This document shows, one piece after another, positions 42,117-47,399 of a stretch of 47,399 bases of DNA (positions are counted from its first letter, which is position 1; the number at the start of each line of letters is the position of its first letter). The notes under the pieces are model-generated. The model ran no database searches. It was not told the DNA's origin and was given only the letters and a program-made list of their open reading frames with translations. The DNA is taken from contig CAZPEP010000036.1 of the NCBI GenBank assembly GCA_964585685.1, positions 1-47,399 on the forward strand, written 5' to 3'. The translations under genes and the position numbers were made by a program. This stretch comes from JALHVH01 sp964585685 (lineage in GTDB: Bacteria; Acidobacteriota; Aminicenantia; Aminicenantales; Saccharicenantaceae).

Positions 42117-44291
42117 CTAGTATCGGCTACGGCGACCCCGGTCCCTATTGTAAGGCGGCCTCGAATCTCCCTCCGGGGCCCCCTGGTTTCCCTCGGGGGG
42201 CGCCGCGGGGGCGTTAGGATCCGCGAGTGCCTTCAGGCTGACGCGGACCTTGCGATCCTCGTCGATGGTGATGCACATGACCGTCAGGTCCTGGCCCATC
42301 TGGATGACGTCCCGGATGCTCTTGATCCTGTAGGGCGCGACCTCGGAGATGTGGAGGAGGCCGACGACGTTGGGCAGGATCTCGACGAACGCCCCGTATT
42401 CCTCGAGGCGGATGACCTTGCCCGTGTAGACCTTGCCGATCTCGGCTTCGGCCGTGATGTCCCGGATCATCTGCATGGCCTTCTCGGCCGCGGCGACGTC
42501 CGCCGAGGCGATGGTGATCTTTCCGTCGTCCTCGATGTCGATCTTGGCCCCGGTCATGGCGACGATCTTCTTGATGACCTTGCCCGCGGGCCCGATGACC
42601 TCGCTCACCCTCTCGGGGTTGACGAACACGGTGAAGATGCGCGGCGCGTAGACCGAGATGTCCGGCCGCGGGGCCGCCAGGGTTTCCTTCATCCGGTCCA
42701 GAACGTGGAGCCGGGCCTGGCGGGACTGGGCGAACGCCTTCCGCAGGAACGCGGGAGTGACGGACTTGATCTTCAGGTCCATCTGGATGGCGGTGACGCC
42801 CTTTTCGCTCCCGATGACCTTGAAGTCCATGTCCCCGAAGTGATCTTCGAGGCCGGCGATGTCGGTCAGGATGGCGGTGCGGTCGCCGTCGGCAACGAGT
42901 CCCATCGCGACGCCGGCGACGATCATCTTCAGGGGGACCCCGGCGTCCATCAGGGCCAGGACCCCGCCGCAGACCGTAGCCATGGACGAGGACCCGTTGG
43001 ATTCGAGGATGTCGGAGACGATGCGGATCGTGTAGGGGAACGTGGCGTCGTCCGGGATCGCGGGAAGGATGCCCTTTTCCGCCAGGGCGCCGTGCCCGAT
43101 CTCCCGGCGGCCCGGACCGCGCAGGAAGTTTACCTCGCCCACGGAGAAGGGCGGGAAATTATAATGAAGCATGAACCGTTTCTTGGTATCCAGGCCCAGG
43201 TTGTCCAACCTCTGGGCGTCCTCGACCGTGCCGAGGGTGACGGTGGCCAGGCTTTGGGTTTCGCCGCGCGTGAAAATGGCGGAGCCATGGGTCCGGGGGA
43301 GAGAGCCGACCTCGATGGTGATGGGCCGGACCTCGTCGAACCGCCTGCCGTCGGACCTCTTCCCCTGCGTGAGGATGAAGTCGCGGACGATCTTCTCTTC
43401 AAGGCCGTAGAAGATATCCTTGGTCTCCTGAGCCTCTAACGGCTTGTCCGCCGGGACAGCGAGAAGGAGCGTCTCCAGGACCTTCCTGACGGCGGCCTCG
43501 CTTTGCAGCTTATCCTTGATCTGGATGGCCTCAAGGAGGGCTGCCGAGGCCTCCTGCTCGATCCGGGCCTTCAGCTCGGGGTTCGGGACCTTGGGCACGA
43601 ATTCGCGCTTCTTGATCCGGAGCTGGGCGAACAGGTCCTTCTGGGCCTGGACGATCTTCTTGATCGTCTCGTGGGCTAGACTGATCCCCTCGATGAGCCG
43701 TTCTTCCTCGACCTCCTTTGCCCCGGCTTCGATCATGACGACGCCGTCCTCGGTCCCGACGACGGTCATGTTGAGCGGGCTCGCCGTGAGCTGGGTCGCC
43801 GTCGGGTTGATGACGAACGCGCCGTCGATCAGGCCGACCTTCACGGCGCCGATGGGCGTCGTGAACGGGATGTTCGAGAAGTATAGGGCGGCCGAGGCGC
43901 CGATGACCCCGAGAGTGTCGGGCTCGTTCTCCAGGTCGGCCGAAAGGAGAAGGCCGACGACCTGGGTATCAAAGAAGTACCCTTGGGGGAAGAGCGGCCG
44001 GATCGGCCTGTCGATGAGACGGGCCTCCAGGATCTCGCGCTCCGAGGGGCGGCCTTCGCGCTTGAAAAATCCCCCGGGGATCTTTCCGGCGGCGTAAGTA
44101 TTCTCGCGATAATCGACGATGAGGGGGAGGAAAGGCTTCGGTTCCTTGACCTCTTTCTTGGATGTGGCCGTGACCAGCATGATGGTGTCGCCGTAGCGGA
44201 CCAGGGCCGAGCCGTCGGCCTGCCGGGCGATCTTGCCGATCTCTATGGACAGAGTCCTGTTGTTGATCTCGAGACTGATGGTATGTGACAT
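42117..44291 (-). CDS. pnp: Polyribonucleotide nucleotidyltransferase (PNPase)
   Basis: 3'-5' phosphorolytic exoribonuclease, trimeric, part of RNA degradation. 724 aa, normal length. Two RNase PH domains (about 1-215 and 300-530; e.g. GTMLVTATSKKE-like MLVTATSKKEVK and RTHGSAIFTRGETQ), then KH (about 553-615, EVIGPAGKVIKKI) and S1 (about 620-690, YTGKVIRLEEYGAFVEI) domains with a charged GDSRPPYNRDRGRR tail. It follows rpsO by 28 nt, as in many bacteria. Confidence 0.97.
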   Translation of the reverse strand: MSHTISLEINNRTLSIEIGKIARQADGSALVRYGDTIMLVTATSKKEVKEPKPFLPLIVDYRENTYAAGKIPGGFFKREGRPSEREILEARLIDRPIRPLFPQGYFFDTQVVGLLLSADLENEPDTLGVIGASAALYFSNIPFTTPIGAVKVGLIDGAFVINPTATQLTASPLNMTVVGTEDGVVMIEAGAKEVEEERLIEGISLAHETIKKIVQAQKDLFAQLRIKKREFVPKVPNPELKARIEQEASAALLEAIQIKDKLQSEAAVRKVLETLLLAVPADKPLEAQETKDIFYGLEEKIVRDFILTQGKRSDGRRFDEVRPITIEVGSLPRTHGSAIFTRGETQSLATVTLGTVEDAQRLDNLGLDTKKRFMLHYNFPPFSVGEVNFLRGPGRREIGHGALAEKGILPAIPDDATFPYTIRIVSDILESNGSSSMATVCGGVLALMDAGVPLKMIVAGVAMGLVADGDRTAILTDIAGLEDHFGDMDFKVIGSEKGVTAIQMDLKIKSVTPAFLRKAFAQSRQARLHVLDRMKETLAAPRPDISVYAPRIFTVFVNPERVSEVIGPAGKVIKKIVAMTGAKIDIEDDGKITIASADVAAAEKAMQMIRDITAEAEIGKVYTGKVIRLEEYGAFVEILPNVVGLLHISEVAPYRIKSIRDVIQMGQDLTVMCITIDEDRKVRVSLKALADPNAPAAPPEGNQGAPEGDSRPPYNRDRGRRSRY

Positions 44292-44319
44292 AAATTTGAT
44301 TCCTTGGGGGGTCGGGGCC

Positions 44320-44586
44320 TTACTTGCGGAGGCCGAGCTTCTGGATGAGCTTCTCGTAGCGGCCGAATTCCCTCTTCTTGAGGTACTCCAGGAGCCTCTT
44401 CCTTTGGCCGACGAGCTTCATTAGCCCGGCCCGCGAATTATGGTCCTTTTTGTGGGTCGAAAAGTGGCCGATGAGCGAGTTGATCCGCTCGGTGAGGAGG
44501 GCGACCTGGACCTCCGGCGACCCCGAGTCCGTGGGGTGTGCCTGGTTGTCTTTGACGATTTTGATCTTCACTTCTTTGCTAAGCAC
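44320..44586 (-). CDS. rpsO: 30S ribosomal protein S15
   Basis: 88 aa, normal length; binds 16S rRNA. Seen: DSGSPEVQVALLTERI, FSTHKKDHNSRAGLMKLVGQRKRLL. GTG start at 44586 with AGGAG 8 nt upstream. Classic rpsO-pnp pair. Promoter TTTACT-N17-TATGAT at 44620-44648. Confidence 0.98.
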   Translation of the reverse strand: MLSKEVKIKIVKDNQAHPTDSGSPEVQVALLTERINSLIGHFSTHKKDHNSRAGLMKLVGQRKRLLEYLKKREFGRYEKLIQKLGLRK

Positions 44587-44619
44587 GCGGTATTCTCCTA
44601 TGTTTTTTTTTCGCCCCGT

Positions 44620-44648
44620 ATCATATCAGAGGGAGCCGAAAAAGTAAA
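44620..44648 (-). promoter_or_regulatory. Predicted sigma70 promoter of rpsO-pnp operon
   Basis: Reverse-strand TTTACT (44643-44648), 17-bp spacer, TATGAT (44620-44625); leader about 27 nt with AGGAG. Confidence 0.6.
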
Positions 44649-44712
44649 CTGCTTAATTTGTGCGTTTCCAGGGGGAACGGCCGGCCGGAGAAAGGGGGGC
44701 CCGTGCCTGTTC

Positions 44713-44895
44713 TCAGGATGTCAGCGATTTCTTCCTAAGGAGGAGCTGTTGGGCGTACTTGGAAGTCAACCCCCCCTGTTTTTCCTTGACCTCGGCCAGT
44801 TTGGCCTCCAGATCCTTGATCGTCATCTCATTGATCTTCTTGTTCCCGGCGGCCTCCGGGGTCCCGGGCTGTTCGGTTTTCTTGTCTTCGGCCAT
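44713..44895 (-). CDS. Small conserved-looking helical protein
   Basis: 60 aa, acidic/basic mixed and helical, with an N-terminal Glu/Lys-rich region and NEMTIKDLEAKLAEVKEKQGGLTSKYAQQL, a likely coiled coil. No family recognised. ATG with AAGGA 8 nt upstream, and a promoter-like TTGCCT-N17-TATTCT at 44950-44978. Confidence 0.6.
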   Translation of the reverse strand: MAEDKKTEQPGTPEAAGNKKINEMTIKDLEAKLAEVKEKQGGLTSKYAQQLLLRKKSLTS

Positions 44896-44949
44896 GGTCG
44901 TGTCCTTTTGGTCTTCCTGATATCGTTCCGGAAGGGTGTCCGGACCCCC

Positions 44950-44978
44950 AGAATACCAGATTCCCGCCTCAGAGGCAA
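44950..44978 (-). promoter_or_regulatory. Predicted promoter of the 60-aa protein gene
   Basis: Reverse-strand TTGCCT (44973-44978), 17-bp spacer, TATTCT (44950-44955). Confidence 0.45.
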
Positions 44979-45052
44979 CCTCGGGATCGATCCTCAGTCA
45001 CCAGGCATCGGTCTTTAGTCTTAGGTCCCCGGTCTTTGATCGTCGGGGAACG

Positions 45053-45081
45053 TTGCACGACCTAGGGGAATCTAGTATATT
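45053..45081 (+). promoter_or_regulatory. Predicted promoter of waaA, probably leaderless
   Basis: TTGCAC (45053-45058), 17-bp spacer, TATATT (45076-45081); the GTG start is 8 nt after the -10 box. An AAGGG lies 2 nt before the GTG, too close to act as a normal Shine-Dalgarno. Confidence 0.55.
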
Positions 45082-45089
45082 CAAGGGCC

Positions 45090-46379
45090 GTGTACCTGAT
45101 CTATTCGTTCGCTCTGGCCGTCGCTCTCGCTCTCTATCTGCCCTATTATGCGTTCCGGATGAAGGTCCTGAAAAAGGACCGCGTCCATCTTCGCGCAAGG
45201 CTGGCCCTGGGCATGGAGAAAAGGCCGGAGGGCCGGGACGCGGTCTGGATCCACGCGGTTTCGGTGGGCGAGGTCTTGTCGCTCCAACACCTCATCGGGG
45301 AGTTGAAGCGCCGGCATCCCGAGTGGGACATTGTTTTTTCCACCCTGACCCATACCGGGATCAAGATGGCCCGAGAAAAGCTCAAGGAAGCGGACCGGGT
45401 CTTTTTCGTCCCGCTCGATTTTCGGCGCGTCCTCCGCAGGGTCTTTCGGGCCGTCCGTCCCGGAGTCCTTGTCCTGGCTGAATCCGAGTTCTGGCCGAAC
45501 TTGCTTGGCGAGGCGGCCGCCCGGGGCCTCAAGGTCCTCCTCATCAACGGGCGCATCTCCGAGCATACCTTCAAGGTCTATGAGGACATCCGGCCGATCG
45601 CCCGGAGGATCCTAGGGAACGTCGATCGGTTCCTCGTCCAGACCGATGAGGACAGGGAGAAGCTGGAGCGGTTGGGGATCGAGCCCGGGAAGCTCGAGGT
45701 CGCCGGCAACCTGAAGTCCGAGGTCCGGCTCCCTGTTTTCTCCGAAGGGGAGCTTCGGGACTTCAAGCGAAGTCTTGGACTTGAGGGCGGGGAGAAGGTC
45801 GTTGTCGCCGGTTCGACGCGGAAGGGCGAGGAGGAGCGCCTCCTTCGGGCGTTCGCCGAGGCGCGAAAGCAACGGCCGGACCTGCGGTTCGTCGTCGCCC
45901 CCCGGCATATCGAGAGGGCCGGGGAGATCGAACGGGCCGCCCAGGGGACCGGCTTCACGGTCGTCCGGAGGACGCAGGCACGGCCGTCCGATCGATGGGA
46001 CGTCCTCGTCCTGGATACGATCGGAGAGCTAGCCCGCGTCTACGCCCTTTCGGACGCGGCCTTCGTCGGCGGGAGCCTCGTCGATTGGGGCGGCCACAAC
46101 ATCCTCGAGCCGGCCTTTTACGGTCGGCCGGTCTTCTTCGGGCCCCACATGCAGAATTTTGCCAGCCTGGCGGACTCGTTCATCCGGGCGGGAGGGGCCA
46201 GGATCGTCCGGACGGACGCAGAGCTCCTGGACATGTTCCTCCTCAGGGACGAGGAATCGCTCGGAAGGATGGGCGCCCAGGCCCGGGCCCATCTCGCGTC
46301 GCTCGGCGGAGCGACGGAGAGGACCATCCGGGCCATCGAATGGGCCATGGTGCCGTCGGGACCGAATCTGAACCGATGA
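45090..46379 (+). CDS. waaA: 3-deoxy-D-manno-octulosonic acid transferase
   Basis: Adds Kdo to lipid A; inner-membrane associated. 429 aa, normal for the GT30 family. Seen: N-terminal membrane anchor (about 1-20), VWIHAVSVGEVLSL with the catalytic Glu, FSTLTHTGIKMA, LVLAESEFWPNLL, VAGNLKSEV, VVAGSTRKGEEE and GGSLVDWGGHNILEPAFYGRPV. GTG start. The stop overlaps the next gene's ATG by 4 nt. Confidence 0.96.
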   Translation: MYLIYSFALAVALALYLPYYAFRMKVLKKDRVHLRARLALGMEKRPEGRDAVWIHAVSVGEVLSLQHLIGELKRRHPEWDIVFSTLTHTGIKMAREKLKEADRVFFVPLDFRRVLRRVFRAVRPGVLVLAESEFWPNLLGEAAARGLKVLLINGRISEHTFKVYEDIRPIARRILGNVDRFLVQTDEDREKLERLGIEPGKLEVAGNLKSEVRLPVFSEGELRDFKRSLGLEGGEKVVVAGSTRKGEEERLLRAFAEARKQRPDLRFVVAPRHIERAGEIERAAQGTGFTVVRRTQARPSDRWDVLVLDTIGELARVYALSDAAFVGGSLVDWGGHNILEPAFYGRPVFFGPHMQNFASLADSFIRAGGARIVRTDAELLDMFLLRDEESLGRMGAQARAHLASLGGATERTIRAIEWAMVPSGPNLNR

Positions 46380-47227
46380 GCTTCAAGATGAAGATCGGGT
46401 CGCCGGCAAAGAGACGGGGAGGGGCTGTCATGATCCTGCTTCTGGCCTTTTCCCGGGTCGCGGCCGCGGGGCCGCCGAAAGAGGCCGGACGGGCTGACGG
46501 TTCACTCTCCCGGGCATTTCGGATAACCCCGGCCGTCATCGGGAAGACCCTCGCGTCTCCCGTTCACTGGAAGGGGTCCGACCTCCTGAAGCTCTCGGCC
46601 GTCATCGGGGCCGGACTCGTCCTCGGGCTCGCTGACGAGAACATCCGGGACCGCGTCATGGGGCAGAGGACACAAGGCACGAAGGACTTCTTCCGGGTCG
46701 CCACGCGCTTCGGCGACGGGGCCGCTCTCGGCGGGTTCCTGGCGGGGCTCTTTGCGGTCGGCCAGTTTACCGGGAACGACGGATTGAGGAAGACGGCGTG
46801 GCTCGGGGTCGAGAGCTATCTTGCCTCGAGCGTTTTTTCAACTGCCCTCAAGTTCGCGGTCGGACGGGCCAGGCCGGGAGTGGAGGAGGGGAGCCGGAGC
46901 TTCCACCCGTTCGCGACGCGATCTTCCTGGACGGCCATGCCGTCCGGGCATGCCACATCCGTCTGGTCCGTCGCCACGGTCATCGCCGACCGGACGGACA
47001 ACGGTTTTGTCGATGCCGCCTGTTACGGCGTCGCGTTCCTGACGTCCCTATCCCGTATCCATGAGGACAAGCACTGGGCCTCGGACGTCCTCGTCGGCTC
47101 GGCGATCGGGTACTTCACGGCCAAGAAGATCTGCGCCTTGAACCGGGATGCGGAAGGCCCGAAACTTTCGGCCTCGTTCGGGGTCGCGGGGAGCCGCCAG
47201 GCCGTCACGCTTTCGCTCTCGTTCTGA
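46376..47227 (+). CDS. PAP2 family membrane phosphatase
   Basis: 283 aa, multi-span. Phosphatidic acid phosphatase motifs are intact: KFAVGRARP, PSGHATS and SRIHEDKHWASDVLVGSAIGY. An N-terminal signal or first span (about 15-35) precedes the core. It may act on lipid phosphates such as undecaprenyl-pyrophosphate or phosphatidic acid; its coupling to waaA (ATGA overlap) suggests envelope lipid metabolism. Substrate cannot be told. Confidence 0.9.
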   Translation: MSFKMKIGSPAKRRGGAVMILLLAFSRVAAAGPPKEAGRADGSLSRAFRITPAVIGKTLASPVHWKGSDLLKLSAVIGAGLVLGLADENIRDRVMGQRTQGTKDFFRVATRFGDGAALGGFLAGLFAVGQFTGNDGLRKTAWLGVESYLASSVFSTALKFAVGRARPGVEEGSRSFHPFATRSSWTAMPSGHATSVWSVATVIADRTDNGFVDAACYGVAFLTSLSRIHEDKHWASDVLVGSAIGYFTAKKICALNRDAEGPKLSASFGVAGSRQAVTLSLSF

Positions 47228-47259
47228 TAGGCCGTGATAGCGCCGGACTCCGCGGCTTC

Positions 47260-47328
47260 TTAACCCGTTCCCCGACGCTGGGCCCCGTCTCTTAAGACGG
47301 GGCGAGAAGTGGGGCTCAGGGTAACCCC
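47260..47328. repeat. Dispersed hairpin repeat, copy C
   Basis: TTAACCCGTTC (47260-47270), hairpin GCCCCGTC (47282-47289) with GACGGGGC (47296-47303), GCTCAGGGTAACC (47314-47326). Lies just after the PAP2 gene and may act as its terminator. Mirrored in the terminal palindrome. Confidence 0.65.
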
Positions 47329-47399
47329 ATAAAGGCCCTAGGGCCTTTATGGGGTTACCCTGAGCCCCACTTCTCGCCCCGTCTTAAGAGACGGGGCCC
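47280..47399. repeat. Perfect 120-bp palindrome at window end
   Basis: Bases 47280-47338 and 47341-47399 are exact reverse complements around a central TA, with no spacer. The left arm contains most of repeat copy C, so the right arm is its inverted copy. The palindrome stops exactly at the last base, so its real extent is unknown. Confidence 0.97.

Overview
The window is a GC-rich bacterial chromosomal segment packed with short-gap and overlapping operons. Lipid A/Kdo genes (lpxB, waaA), a TonB-like protein and several lipoprotein or secreted-protein signals point to a Gram-negative with an outer membrane. Split glycine dehydrogenase (gcvPA/gcvPB), tetrameric glycyl-tRNA synthetase (glyQ/glyS), archaeal/eukaryal-length ProS, many PilZ-type proteins and several lineage-restricted secreted proteins (DUF6599, BP74-like) fit Candidatus Aminicenantes or a related Acidobacteriota-like lineage. 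That placement is inference. No phage, insertion sequence, CRISPR array, rRNA or convincing tRNA was seen.

Layout. 1-6742 (+): glycine block gcvT (5' truncated)-gcvH-gcvPA-gcvPB-glyQ-glyS. 6739-13526 (mostly -): a PilZ protein, a secreted protein plus TonB-like protein, and a tight operon of DUF362 protein, Tat-signal radical SAM enzyme and membrane-embedded spermidine-synthase-like protein, with a DUF6599 secreted protein divergent to it. 14629-18316 (-): a phosphorelay of hybrid histidine kinase, REC-GGDEF regulator and Hpt protein. 18465-19481 (+): AI-2E/PerM-type permease. 19537-24163 (-): operon DUF1844-ribF-pyrR-pyrC-rnc-Zn-ribbon protein. 24279-25070 (+): mazG. 25135-26263 (-): prfB with its programmed +1 frameshift. 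26466-29119 (-): nfeD-slipin-SPOR protein. 29234-30971 (+): HU-like protein, deoxyhypusine-synthase-like protein, BP74-like protein. 31009-34130 (-): LuxR pseudo-receiver regulator-PilZ-coaE, then two divergent PilZ-like proteins among repeats. 34289-36978 (+): proS, pcm, DUF192. 36975-37562 (-): lipoprotein. 37623-39467 (+): fused homocysteine methyltransferase/MTHFR. 39471-44586 (-): rpsO-pnp-three pseudopilins-lpxB. 44713-44895 (-): small protein. 45090-47227 (+): waaA-PAP2 phosphatase. The window ends in a perfect 120-bp palindrome.

Themes. Glycine cleavage and glycine charging share one apparent transcription unit. c-di-GMP signalling recurs (one GGDEF protein, four PilZ-fold proteins, two of which seem to have lost the ligand motifs). 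Envelope biogenesis (lpxB, waaA, PAP2, pseudopilins) clusters near the right end. Readable sigma70-like promoters are frequent, and at several genes the -10 box lies only 7-12 nt before the start codon with no Shine-Dalgarno sequence, suggesting leaderless mRNAs. A dispersed hairpin repeat (AACCCRTTC - hairpin - GCTCAGRGT) occurs three times, once inside the 3' end of ribF where it supplies an extra C-terminal tail.
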